Notes under the pieces: model-generated
Database searches by the model: none
Seen by the model: the letters and a program-made list of their open reading frames with translations, nothing else
Told to the model about the DNA's origin: nothing
Assembly (NCBI GenBank): GCA_033030425.1
Contig: JAUFSD010000024.1
Location: 1,116,001 to 1,180,000, forward strand
Reading direction: 5' to 3'
Length of the DNA stretch: 64,000 bases
Source of the DNA: Verpa conica
Taxonomy: Eukaryota > Ascomycota > Pezizomycetes > Pezizales > Morchellaceae
Made by a program: the position numbers and the translations under genes
Part shown: positions 1 to 11,308 of the stretch, piece by piece
Layout: the number at the start of each line of letters is the position of its first letter
Position numbering within the stretch: the stretch's first letter is position 1

Positions 1-2769
1 AGAATTGCTTGACTGTAGTTGGAGGATCGTTTTCAAGTCTCCCACACTTCCATCTTCATTGATTAATGAAATGTCCAATTGTCCTATTTTTCATTAGCAA
101 GATTATTATTGTCATAAACAAACAAGGAAGAGCATACCAATAGCTGAAATCTTGCCCCGATCGTCTTTATCCGTCCAGTTTCCCACTGCCTTGGCCCAAA
201 TTACTGAAAACTCATTCCCGGAGGAGGTAAGAACAGCCACCAGATGGCCTTGACGAAGGACAGTCTCGGTCTTCAAGAAAACGTTTCCAGGTGATGGAAA
301 CGTAACAGAGAAGGCTGCAACGGGGTGTCTCCCACCACCAATTGATCCATGGATGATTCTAGAATCATTATAGACTCTATACGTATGTTCCGAGCTTTCA
401 GCCCCGCTTGACAAAGGGTGGATGCCGTTGGTAATCTTTCTGATGATATCTGCAACACTATCACGAACCGGACCAAGCATTGCCTCACGCTGGTGTCGAA
501 AACCGACGTCGAGGACCTTTGATAATCGAAACATTGACTTTTTGTGCGGCATGTATATAGTTGGCCTTCCGGAGATTATCTCATCCATTGTTGGGAGTAT
601 CGAGAACTTTGTGTAGTTTTGCCAGTCGTTGTTACTTCTCGGACCGAGCTTTGTCCCCATTCCCGGAGGCTCCAGGTCAAATTGCCTCTTAATGCTGGTA
701 ATTGACGAAAATACCTCAAAATCGTTGATGAGAGGCATTGTTGATATCTCCTCCGATATGAGGAAAGAGTGTCCGTATTGGTCGATCGTAACGTCGTGCA
801 GGTATGCGCAACCAACCTTGTCACATTTATTAAATCTATGCGATAAAGTTAGTATCTCAATTTATTTACTACGGTGAAGAGAAGGGGTAAAAACCGGCTT
901 AAGATTGGGCATGGATGAGCACCGTGTTTACAACCCTTCCCAAGCTTGGGGCAGACCCCGAACTTCACAAAGCTGGCACAAATACTGAGGACCGAAGGCG
1001 TGGCGTTAGGAGAACGTTTGTGGTGGGATCCATGGCACTGCAAAAATCATTAGTATCAGTGGAGAGTAATGGAGAGGGGGTATTGGATTTACCTTATTTG
1101 GTTGCTTTGAATATTGGCAATTAGCGTTGATACACTCCATGTACTTGCTTGGGAGTTCAATCGTGGTATCAAGTGTCTTTAAAAACACGCCGGTTCCGGG
1201 GACAATACTCTTAGCTGCGCAGACGTTTGTGGCACGAAGATAGGCCTCAAAGTCGCATGGCGTAGCTAACCTTCTCGATGTAGATGCTGATCCGGAGGAG
1301 TTCGTTGATGTTGTCGAGGTTGACTTAGGGATCATCGGGACTCTCTGAGTGATAGCGATCTCGGCTACACTGTTATGATCTTCCTCTACTTTGCTAGCGG
1401 TCATGACAGTGGTAGCCTTGACAGGACTCGACTCCTGGAGAGAAACTATTGGACTGGCTGCAATTATATTCGTACCGGTAATGTGAGTATCTCGAACATT
1501 ACTTTGTTGGGGAGCCATCTTGGTAAGCCAGATGTTGAAGTCGCCAGACTCGGCAAGGCCTTTTGGTACCGGTTTACTGGGGACAGTAGAGACTTCTGGT
1601 GGTGCGGTATCCTCCGTATCAACAATTCCGGCTTCAATATCTCCTTTCACCTCATCTGTGAGTGAACTCTCAATCTCCTCGGGGACGCCCTGCTTAACGA
1701 TCTCCGTTTCCTTGGCCTCGATTTCGACTTCAGACCTGTCGAATCTCTCGCTAGTACCACTATCGACGGCGGACTTCTCGGTGCAATACTCCACTATGAC
1801 CAAAGGTTTTTCGGCGGGAGTCTGCGTATTTAAAATGGTACTCGTAATGATTTCATCGTTCTCGGTATCCATTGGTGCGGTAGCGATTTCAGCTTTCCCG
1901 CAATTCTCGAGAGTACAATTTTCAGCAATTGACTCTGATTTATCCTCCACTTTGGCCAAACATTCTGGTTCGGCGGGAGTAATCTCTGTGATGCTGACAT
2001 CTTCGGATAACGTAACGGTATGGGTGGCCAAGACCCCGGTGAAGGCTTCGAGCTCTTCGAGCTTCTCGATAACGCAGTTCTCCACTTTGGCCAAATCTTG
2101 TTCAGCGGGAGACTGCTTGCTAATGGTAGAGTCCACATCAACCTCTTTATTCTGGGTAACCTCGACCACGCTGGTGGTTTCTGGCTCCTTGGTCGTTTCA
2201 ACGGTACAATCATTGATGACGGACTTCTCAGCTGGAAGATTGACGGTAATAACGACTGTCTGTGGAAGGATAATCGGAGACGGGGGAGAGACGGTGATGA
2301 TAGGGACCTCTTTCTGGCGAGAACGCATTGGAAAACCGACGTCGAACTCATATATTGGGGTGTCCTGGAACTTGTAGGGTGGGAACCTCGGGACTTGCGG
2401 CATGATACTCCTGATAGAGAGGACTCTATCGCCGGCAACGTAATTGAAGCCAATAGGTTTCTCATCGGTAGAGAGATGCTGGGGAGGCGAGAGACCAGGA
2501 GGGAAGAGCGGGGTGACTGGAGCGGTAGAGGCAGCGGAAACAGGAGCGGAGACAGTAACGGGGGTAGCGGAGATAGGGGTCGAGACAGGAACGGAGACAG
2601 GAACGGAGACAGAAGCGGAGACGGGAGCGGGAACGGAGATAGAGACAGGCTTCGTCTTGAGGAGAGACTTGAAGCGGTTGACAGAAGTACTATACACAGG
2701 TGAAGATGCGAAAGACTTGAAGAAGAAGCCCGCCTGGCTAGTAGCATCGGTGACTTGATAGTACTTCAT
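1..2769 (-). CDS. ZNFX1/Hrr1-like protein, N-terminal part, 3' end cut by window edge
   Basis: Exons on the minus strand: 2769-1093, 1037-895, 835-138 and 83-1, still open at the edge (867 codons visible). Residues 1-540 are disordered, with a Pro/Val/Ser repeat near 45-85. From about 545 comes a Cys/His-rich zone of CCCH style; one module reads C-x8-C-x4-C-x3-H (CPILSRFNKCDKVGCAYLH) when exons 2 and 3 are joined. Exon 3 then shows FSILPTMDEI, LDVGFRHQREAMLGPVRDSV and EFSVIWAKAV. These match the order of segments that precede the helicase core in NFX1-type ZNFX1 / fission-yeast Hrr1 proteins, which act in RNA silencing. The helicase motor would lie left of the window. Introns are 55, 59 and 54 nt. 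The second has an unusual GTTTTT donor but a perfect TACTAAC branch; the GTAGTA donor would hit a stop with the ATAG acceptor. Start is the ATG at 2769, just below a TATA box. The family call is by motif order and fairly likely; exact splicing of the finger is inference. Confidence 0.65.
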
Positions 2770-2795
2770 TATTGAGACTAGCAGACTGTTAGCTT

Positions 2796-2817
2796 GATAT
2801 ATAGATGCAGCTATATA
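2796..2817 (-). promoter_or_regulatory. TATA-like core promoter of the ZNFX1-like gene
   Basis: Read on the minus strand, CTATATAG and CTATATATC lie about 27 to 48 nt upstream of the ATG at 2769. Position and sequence fit a fungal TATA element with a very short leader; there is no direct evidence of transcription. Confidence 0.4.
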
Positions 2818-3025
2818 GACACCACTACGGTAGTAGCAGGATAGCGCATACTAGGAGATCACGATGGTGAACAGGGGGGTACTGAGAAGGACCTACAAAT
2901 ACTTAAGATCGAAAGTAAAAGGATTTGATATAGCTGTGATACGACAGTAAGAGCAAAGGTAACTGTTAAAGACCTGTTAGCTATCTATCTAATCAAAAAA
3001 TCACAAAATATCCCCACTACTCAAG

Positions 3026-3307
3026 CTAAGAAACGAAGCTCAAGCTATAGCTCAAACTCGAACCACAAAACCCCCCCACCATCCAACGAACCAGGAGAGA
3101 GATGAGCTTACCAAGATTAAGTAACGGGTTTGGAAAATAAGGAACAGTCGGTAACAATTCGAAATGATACGGAAAGTCTGATGCGTTACTTTGATCTTGC
3201 GGTAGTGGGAGTATCACGAGGTGGGCCGTGAGGTGGGTATACTGGTGTGGTTGGTGGCCGCCCGCCAAGACTTTCGTCGAGTGATAGAATGTGCGCCAAG
3301 CCCCCAA
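3026..3307 (-). other. isolated coding-like exon, unidentified
   Basis: A minus-strand open frame without its own ATG (the first in-frame triplet is TTG). The protein-like part from WRTFYHSTKVLAGGHQPHQY to PNPLLNLG stops at a good donor, GTAAGCTC, near 3112. Nothing on either side continues it convincingly, and the ZNFX1-like gene has its own promoter between. It may be an exon fragment of a dead or rearranged gene. I do not recognise the family. Confidence 0.2.
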
Positions 3308-3799
3308 TTCCTCTCGAAGGATGGGGTTTTAAAACCCAGTAGATTTTAATTGTTCTGAATGGTATATTTATTGAGGTTAAGTATGAAATAAAGATAAGGT
3401 TACATGTGTATTTCTAGTTCTTGAGCTATTGGAGTGTAAAGTGTTTATGGTTGAAATACAGCAAATGCCATAGAGTTTAGTTGCACGAAGCCTGATTACC
3501 TTAATACCGAATTAGAGATAAATGGCGAAAACATAGACTACAAGGGAGATTCGCGTAGCTCGCTTTACTCTAACATCATGCTGGTTGAGTCATGCGGATT
3601 CTCCTCATATCACTCGGAATAGTGAAAAACGAAATAAATCTCCACAGGCTGAGGTTAATCAATACAGAATGAGATGATCGAAATCTATAAGGAACGAATT
3701 TCAATGATAGTTTAATGATTTCTGCAAAAATGTAATAAGAATCTGTTAAAAAAAAGAAAAAATTAAGATGACAAACTTCTTTTCCGATAAAGTTCCAAA

Positions 3800-4693
3800 T
3801 CACAGCTCCGGGAGAAGTAAACAGTGCGTAGCGGGGAGATTCTCTGGTGACTTGAAGAGTTAGGTTTTCTCATGTATACCTTACGGAACTCACCGTATCT
3901 TTCTATCAGCGCCCGGATACGTGGGGAACATGTATCCCGTAGTTCAATATTACCAAGATCGATTAGATAAAATAGATAAGAACTGCCAGTACAAAGGAAA
4001 TGCCAAGGCCTATGAATATGCCATTGAAACAAGCTGGGAAGAATATCCCTCGTCCGCTCCTGCATAGCAAGAAATAACATTCGGAATCGAAGAAAGCCCG
4101 TAGCACCTCTCAAGTCCCCCACCTCCATATCCATCTGCCCCCCAGAACCTCTATCTCTCATTCTAATTTCACGCTCCGTTAATAATGCTGGTCCCCACCA
4201 ATCGAACAAAATTTCCTTGCCCATGAGCTTCCGTAGCGCCAGATTTAATTTTGACCTAGTTCTCTGAGCCATGAACTGGTATTTGAGATGTAACACCAGC
4301 TGACCGTTTACCAGATCTTTTTCCTGGACCTCACTTTGACAGAAAGACGCCGTACCTGTGCAACCGAGCAAGTTATCTGTGTTCAGTCATAGGGATTCAA
4401 ATTCTTAGTGAGTGCAACTACCCGTCTCAATCGAGAATTCAAATCGAGGGTTAGGTTTGTTCTCTGCAAAGGAAATACCACGGTACGATGAGGCTTTCTC
4501 ATCTTTCGCTGGATGTATGGCGCCTATATCCGCACTTCAGAGTACCATGTGCACCTTCTAGTCGTTTTTTTTTGATAACCCTTGCTGGTACCTCATAAAG
4601 TGAGAGTGTCCGAAGAAATTTGTCGTAGGTGCCTAACAAACAGTATCTGGACTTCGAACCTATGGATTTGAAATGAATACCATTGGAGTCCAC
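3800..4693 (-). CDS. unidentified protein, 3' exons resolved, 5' end uncertain
   Basis: Three 3' exons join cleanly on the minus strand: about 4523-4422, 4355-3894 and 3843-3800, with introns of 66 and 50 nt (CACCAG and GCACAG acceptors; CCTAACTC branch in the last). The joined protein runs from DEKASSYRGISFAENKPNP through KLMGKEILFDWWGPALL, GFLRFRMLFLAMQERTRDIL and RIRALIERYENLPATHC to a stop at 3800. Another frame stays open upstream over 4499-4693 (DSNGIHFKSIGSKSRYCLLG) and is probably an earlier exon, but I could not find a donor in the right phase, so the start is unknown. Trp-rich and Arg-rich, no transmembrane segment obvious. I do not recognise the family. Confidence 0.45.
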
Positions 4694-4991
4694 CCCCTCT
4701 ACTGATTCATCAGCGGATTGTACTACGTGGAAGAAAAGGGTTCGGAGAGTACACCAGACTTGGGGTTTTTTATTTTATTGTTTCATTCTTTACGATTATA
4801 TACTTGGATAGTTTTATTTCATTCCTAAGTTGTCTTGGTAATATTGCGGAAATTAAAAGTACATACAATGCCGAAGAGAGAACGAATTTTCCTCAACTCT
4901 TATCCCCCACTCTTGCCTGCTCACACCTACCACATAATCTGTACTGGCACTTAGGATCTCTCATAGTCTCCCACTCCTCGCCTTGTATAAA

Positions 4992-5918
4992 TTAGCTTTG
5001 GAATTCTCGAAGCCACTCCACTGGGGTGACGTTATAATGCTTAAAGAAGTCCCCACCGAGCAAATCAAGTTCGGTAATATGAGAGCGACTTAGGGGCGCC
5101 GCATTGAGTGGTATTGACAAGAATCTCTCCACTTCCCTTCGAAATACCAAAGGGTTTGCTTGTCTAGAATACTTAGCAGGTTAATTAGAAGGATATAATC
5201 ATCACTTACCCGAGTAGAAAAGTATGTCAATGGAGCACCACTGTCAACAACGCGAAAAAAAAAATCCCAACATGCCTACTCACCCCACAAACAACCGTAG
5301 GAGATCTTGTCCGGAGTTTCCACCCAAATAAATATCACTTGCTGGTTCCGACAACTTTTGGTATATTCCTTAGCCGCTTTCGAACGGTACGGTATGCTGA
5401 TTGTCTCTGTATCTTCTCCTCGATATATCACTAACATCTGAAACCAGAGCACCAAGACCTTCCGTATCCACACCACCGTCTGCCACGATCTCCAGCCTCT
5501 TGCTTGCGTTTGCGAGTGAAAGGCTCTATGAATCTCCCTGTGCAGAGGAGAACCGCCGGGCGACTGTATCGTAACTCGGAGGCCCGGAGTATGAGAAGTG
5601 CATGCTATGCACATGACGTGATACGGGGATGAAGGCGAAGACCGGGTCGATCTAGAGTCTAGGAACAGGGTTGGATATTTACCGGCTGAGGAACCTAAAT
5701 ATGTTTGTCACCACGATCGGTGCTTGCTCTCTCGATACTGTCTTCCGTGGTGTTGCTTGTTGCTGGATGATCTTTCTTGGTGTTTCTTGAGCAATGGTGT
5801 TGGAAGGATTTCGTAACTTCTCTCGGGGAGAGGTAGGGGCCATCATCTTAGACGAGACATCCGCTATCTTTCTGTGTGATCTTTTTGCTAAAATTTGATT
5901 GTAGCGTTTTGGGCTCAT
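4992..5918 (-). pseudogene. frame-broken locus with retropepsin-like traces
   Basis: It opens with an ATG at 5918 and a basic, disordered first exon (MSPKRYNQILAKRSHRKIAD) ending at a GTAAAT donor near 5686. Beyond it, coding-like stretches sit in different frames: LRYSRPAVLLCTGRFIEPFT, then IVADGGVDTEGLGALVSDVS, then VVDSGAPLTYFSTR, then a strong C-terminal piece ERFLSIPLNAAPLSRSHI to LLGGDFFKHYN, stopping at 4992. DGGxDT or DSGAP followed by an LLGxDF motif is the layout of retroviral-type aspartic proteases. Canonical splicing joins only the first two blocks, and an in-frame TAG precedes DSGAP. It could be a decayed retroelement or domesticated protease, or a real gene with introns I failed to place. 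Confidence 0.35.
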
Positions 5919-7958
5919 CTCCAGTCATTAGGTAGATATGTAGTCCTAGGTGAGACAGCCCATGATTCCTGAAGGGAAGCCTAAAATATAACGAACCACA
6001 AGAATCGGCTGAAACTCAAGTATGGAAATAGGGAAGTCTGAGATTTAAGAGGTAGATATTTGAGATTATATGTATTTTGAGGTATCTTGTACGTTACATT
6101 TTCTAGCTGCTTTGTAAAAGATTTCCGAACTGTACCTAAAATGGAACCCCTCCACCGAGGCTCATCTCAACATTACATCTAAAAAAGCAAACTACCACAT
6201 ACAGGTAGAGCAGCTTTTAGTAAACTTCAAAATCTCACCAGAAGATAAATACATACATATATTTAAATACTCAAAATAATAAAGATTTATTAAGTTTCTG
6301 GACCTAGAAAGAGGCTCTTATTTTCCTACCGAGATTCCGTCGCCTGAAACCGCATCACGAACATATCAGCCTAGTGACTGTATGTCCCGAAACGTTCTCA
6401 AGAATACCGCGTATTTTCCCAGATGTACCGCACGCACTCCGCGCCCTAGCCGGTAAAGGTACAACCTTACCTTTTGTTTCGCAAAGGTCTTTAGCGGCTG
6501 AGGACGCTTGCGTTACCGTAGCTACGCCAATATTGTCTCTCACAGGACTACCTCACTTATTAATACCCATCCCCTGACTCTGCTTCGGGAGATTGGTAGT
6601 CTCGTGCCCGGCTCCATAGTCTTGCATAGAAACTTGGGAATGGAATTTGCTCTAGGACTTAGGTGTAACCTTCACTTCTCTTCTCTCCTATACTCTATAC
6701 CAACTGTATTAGTTGTTCAGTACCTGTTTACATTAAGGTAGTGTTCTCGCTATAGGAGTGGTTAGACGGTTGCCTTTCATTAACGTTGCACACTCTCTAT
6801 GTCATGGCTAAACGTGTGGGTCTAGCGCTGCCAGCCGTTGCGTCTGCTAATAGATGGGACTAAATAAACAAGTTTACATAAATGTAGCTATGAGATGCCC
6901 GACTACTCACTGACTAGTCCCCTCAATCAGGGATTACCAGATAATTTTGAGGCAATCCTAACCATGTATTCTCTCTACTTAGGACGTGCATTCACCTTTA
7001 ATCAAAGGAAGTATTCTAGAGCACTGACTGAAGAGTGGTGATCAACCGTACCAGCTACTTGTGAGAATCTTAGAACCAATGAAATAAGACAAAGTTAGGC
7101 AAGGTTCTCACTTGTCACTTTATAGTTATTTAAAAGTTCATGTTCGCCGTCGCGTAGTCCCTACATCGTTGGAACGGACGGGCTTGGCAGTCGACTAAAA
7201 TAGAAGATTTTGATTAAACGCTCCAGGCAACCCTAAAGGATCTCTAATCACTAGCACTCTGAGGAACCTAGTCCCGCTGTTATCCTACCTGTCTCGCATA
7301 AAACTTTCAGTCACCAAATATCACCCGCAGTATAGCAAGAGAGATATCTGTCACTGTCGTAGGAAACATTATTCAGTACATGATCGTAAAACTAAATTTC
7401 TCATGATTTACGCTAATATTGCTTCATTGATAATTTATTTTTCTGATCAGAGTAAGGCACAATGCTGCCCCAATCTTGAAATTTGTATAATTTACATTCA
7501 CTATAAAAATAAGTGGTCTACTATTTTGAGTCGGAGGGAGGAGATTCATATTGGATTCACAAATTATCACTCGGTTATTCTACTCTTGTGCTTATGGTAA
7601 ATGAAATTGACTCGATAGTCTAATGCCCTGACGGCATATTTCTACTCCCATATACGACCAATATTGATTTGTGATTGGTCCGCTGTAGAGGACTCACCAA
7701 AATAAGGTCGGGTAGGCTTGGGTATTTTGGAGTATCTAAAACAGTGCTAAATATCAAGTAGTAAAGAATCTAAACTCTTATGGGGGGAAGGAAGTAGCTA
7801 GTTCTGACTTGGAAGTATGACATTATTACTGATTCATATCATCCTTTATTTAGTAGAGGCTAAGTAAAGATAACCAACGAGTTAATTCCAATTTGAGAGG
7901 CCGTAGGTTATCTCCTACGAAAAACACCATGCCCACAACCAGTTACCAAGGGTCAAAA
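5919..7958. other. gene-free AT-rich spacer
   Basis: Only short ORFs (under 80 codons) with no family likeness, and no clear tandem or inverted repeat. The texture, with many stops in all frames and no strand bias, suggests old decayed DNA. Confidence 0.4.
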
Positions 7959-8280
7959 CTACTCGTAATAAGGACCTCTTGATAGATACACCAGTTCATT
8001 TGCCAGTGCAATTGGATAATTGATAGGCTATAAAGTTAGTCACGAGGATATCCTATATGAGTTAGAGAGTGTTGGCACATACCGGAAGAACGTAGCCAGT
8101 TGGAAGCAGAAGCCGCTGACTATTCTTTAGTTCATTCCATCGTGCTTGAAGAGATCCCTGAGACCTTGCTTTCCACCTCCATCCAAACTCTTCAGCTAAT
8201 TGGCCCCAGGTCAGCTGGGTATAGAGGCGGTGATACGTTATAAACAGGTCCTCAGATAGCGAGTAGTTCGTTCGTCCCAT
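7959..8280 (-). CDS. mini Myb/SANT-like protein
   Basis: Exon 1 runs 8280-8083 and exon 2 8027-7959, split by a 55-nt intron (GTATGT donor, TGACTAAC branch, TTATAG acceptor), giving 88 residues. Nearly the whole of exon 1 is one helical domain: TNYSLSEDLFITYHRLYTQL, then TWGQLAEEFGWRWKARS and LQARWNELKNSQ. The spaced Trp residues and the GS-LQARW-NELK ending resemble the Myb/SANT-like or MADF-type DNA-binding domains in many fungal orphan proteins. The tail (PINYPIALANELVYLSRGPY) is short and carries no other domain, so this may be a truncated relative of a longer regulator. An earlier ATATAG acceptor would make a 30-nt intron, too short to be likely. It is divergent from the KH gene 500 bp away. 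Confidence 0.5.
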
Positions 8281-8782
8281 TCGGGTTGTTGCTCTTGAAA
8301 CTACTTTGAGAGGAGCGACTGTGAGTAAGAAGGGGTTTCTGGTGGTATTTCGATCCTGAAGCCGGTCCGGCGGCTGGTAGTGGCTAGATCGAGGTTGGTT
8401 TGCTAGTGCATGTCAACACACATCTCCTATTAGGTGAGGATGGAAGCTTACCCATATTTATTAGGTCATTCTAGATGATCTGGCATAATGTGGGTTGATG
8501 GAAATATTGGTGGGGTTACGTGTGGTTTGGCTGTTGACAACGGCAGAATTGGAACCATGGCTCAGGGATTATCCATCAGTCACATGATCCCAGTTCATCT
8601 GGGGGCTTCTAGCACTCCGTTTTCCGGCTACAGCGTAGAGGAAGACCTCAATCCATCCCCTCAATCTTTATCACCAAATATCGTCCTACGTTCACTATAC
8701 CGTGGATAAACCCTCTTAGTTCAGGAGCGTATACATTTGAATAACAGTAGAAGAGGTATTACCTAGAAATAATCTCGTATAG
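8281..8782. other. divergent intergenic region
   Basis: Presumably shared promoter region between the Myb-like gene (leftward) and the KH gene (rightward). A 73-codon plus-strand ORF at 8488-8709 shows no domain and I do not count it as a gene. No clear TATA box seen. Confidence 0.3.
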
Positions 8783-10337
8783 ATGGAATACTTGCTGATT
8801 ATCCAAGAGTTTTGCACTAGATTCATGCTCAGAACTCTCCGTCCACCGCCTGCTGGGGCCGATGATACACAACCACCCAAGGAAGGTGGGAATCACCAAA
8901 GTAATGCCCCTAAAAGCTCTAGGTCGAAGCAGGTTGGCAACGGCCTTAGTGGTTCAGAGTTTAGCAGCACTCAGAAGATATCCAGATTATCTAGAAGGAA
9001 AAAACAATATAGGAGGTCACCCGAACCCCAAAAGGAGGTATCATCACCATCAATAAAGAGAGAGCGGGCGATGTCTCCTTCCAGTACAGCTTATTCGGGG
9101 CTTTCCCGTAATCCAAAGAAGAGAAAAGATGCCATACCTTCTACTATCGCTATGGACACGAGCTCCGATAACCCAATTGTCGTGGTAGGCAGCATCGAAA
9201 ATCGCAAGGTCCGGGTCAGGTGCCTGATCTCTCACGCGCAAGCCAAGCTTATCCCAGGAAATTCACTCAATCGGGAAAATTTGATGCCCAGTTTACATTC
9301 CCAAGTATCCGAGAGCCAGAAAGGTGCAGGGGAAAAAGTTCTTACGGTATGCGGAACCGCATCTGAGATCTCAAAGGTATGTAGTGGCCGTTTGTTAAAT
9401 TCAACCTGAAGATCTACAAGACTAACATCATAATACGGTAATATAGCATTTTGCACAGCTCATTGATGTCTGGGCTGTACTGAAACACGTAGCCGACAGT
9501 AATAGGGGTGGAATCGAGGCAGATGGGGAATTTCTACGGATTCTCATTCCAGACGCGCTTGTACGAATCTTTCTGACAAATGGAGGTCGTATCCAGCAGG
9601 AGATCGAGAGATTATCAACTGCAAATATGAAAACATCCAGGACATGTCTTCCGCAGTCGACAGAGCGTTTAATCACTCTCCAGGGCTCCAGGGACGCCAT
9701 TCATATTGCTACATATTACGTTGCATGGCATATCATTGAAAATCTTACGGGCCGGTTTGGCGACACTGAAGCTTCCGCGTATGGAACAGTATCTGGTAAA
9801 CCAGCCAGTCATCTCATCAACAAACTTCTTGTTGTGCCTTATCACCCGCAAGCGCTATGCGGGTCCTACGGTAATCCAGCAACAAAGAAGAAAAAAGCCC
9901 TAGAATCTGCTACACCAGCTACACACCCCAATACAGGCCTTGGGTTGATGCAGGTTGTTCAAGATCGTATTAACGCAGCTGCGTATGCCAAATTCACAGA
10001 TATGCAATGCTATCATTCTCCGGCCCAGCTTACCCCTGCGGTTGATTATGGAAACTTTTCAGGACCGGTCTATCAGTCTATAGAACAGACTCCAGATCGG
10101 CTAGGGGCTCCTCTATTTCTCACTCAACATCTGTATGTCCCAAGTGAGATGGTTGGATCGATTATCGGCAAGGGTGGGGTAAACATTAGGGAACTTCGTA
10201 TGCTATCAGGAAGCACGATTAAGATTGATAGTAATGACGGTGAGCCCCAGAGGCTGCTTACAATTGTAGGAACTGCGGAGAATAATGCAGTTGCTGTAAT
10301 GATGTTACAGATGAGACTGGGTAAGAGACCCCTATGA
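8783..10337 (+). CDS. three-KH-domain RNA-binding protein (Rnc1/PCBP type, divergent)
   Basis: Exons 8783-9376 and 9447-10337, 494 residues. The 70-nt intron has GTATGT, GACTAACATC and ATATAG; a second in-frame acceptor at 9458 would drop four residues. Residues 1-130 are basic and disordered. KH1 (about 135-210) reads VRCLISHAQAKLI then PGNSLNR where a GxxG loop should be. KH2 (about 215-290) reads LRILIPDALVRIFLTNGGRI followed by LPQSTERLITLQG, again without a proper GxxG. KH3 (about 420-490) is canonical: VPSEMVGSIIGKGGVNIREL with TIKID and LTIVG. In fungi this layout belongs to Rnc1/Pbp2-type mRNA regulators, whose KH domains grip RNA through GxxG. Here two of three loops are eroded, so it is probably a diverged paralogue. 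A second ATG at 8825 is also possible. Confidence 0.75.
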
Positions 10338-11308
10338 ACCGTGGAAATAAAGGTAGTTGCTAATGGGACCCATAGAAGGGGAGAAGAGTCGTACCTAGGA
10401 TTGTAGTTAGATAGGTACAGCTTTTGGGTAGAGTAAGATTGATAGTAAGTTATTGTTTTGCCTTGGAAGACCACTCTTCGGACTGGCTTAGGATTGTTAG
10501 CACAAGATGACTCTGTAGGTAGCATATTATCATTAACACACAAGAGGTTTATTCGAGGCTATCCTAAGCCAATGGAACTCTGGGTCTGAGGGATAGAGTT
10601 TTATTATAGGCTGGTTAATTAATGAAATACATTACGAACAGTATTAGGTCGAATTAGGTTTTTAGGCTTAGTACAGTATGAAAAAAGGGGTGAATTTACG
10701 GCCATAGCACTACGGAATCTAGTCGCAAATACCGAATTAAATCGGTAATTGAGGTATATTACTGGAGCAATAGCGTATTTCTCCCATATCGCTAGCGTAT
10801 TTGCGGGAGCACCGTACTGATCCCACTCCTCATTTTGATACTATAGTATAGCTATGGTGCACACGGTTACATGTCGATCAATCATATTTGCCTAATTATG
10901 GCCACATATGCCAATTCCATAGGTTACTCCTAAAAGGGGGGGATATAACTCTAGAATCCCCCTCCCTAAGGATATAGCTATTAACTCGGATAAAATAGAG
11001 GCACAATCAAGTCTTTTAAAGCTTAATTTTTGGAATAGAATCCCCTAAGTATATATTATCATGACGAGTGTATTTTAAGGAACGCTGTACAAGCGCTAAC
11101 ACTTAGAATTGAGGTTTTATTCTACAAAAAGCACTGGACTAATATCCTAAAAGAGGTACAAAGCTTTTAGTCATACTACAAAAACATTTTCTACTTTTTC
11201 TAGGAAGTTTGGCTTATCAGGAGTGCTGAAATATTGGTCCAAAATGCTTGTCGACATTTGAAACCGCGCACACAATATTAGATCATTATTGCACCACGTT
11301 TTCCCCTA
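10338..11308. other. gene-free spacer
   Basis: Convergent 3' spacer between the KH gene and the gene ending at 11309. AT-rich, with a small palindrome near 10730 (TACCGA...TCGGTA). No ORF with coding character. Confidence 0.35.

Noticed and set aside
1520..2703. Long plus-strand ORFs (285 and 227 codons) opposite the ZNFX1-like N terminus
   Set aside because: They mirror the Pro/Val/Ser/Thr-rich coding strand; a minus-strand gene with introns, promoter and homology explains the region.
7150..7330. Possible mitochondrial LSU rRNA fragment (minus strand GGATAACAGCGGGA)
   Set aside because: The short match to the conserved GGATAACAG site does not continue on either side.
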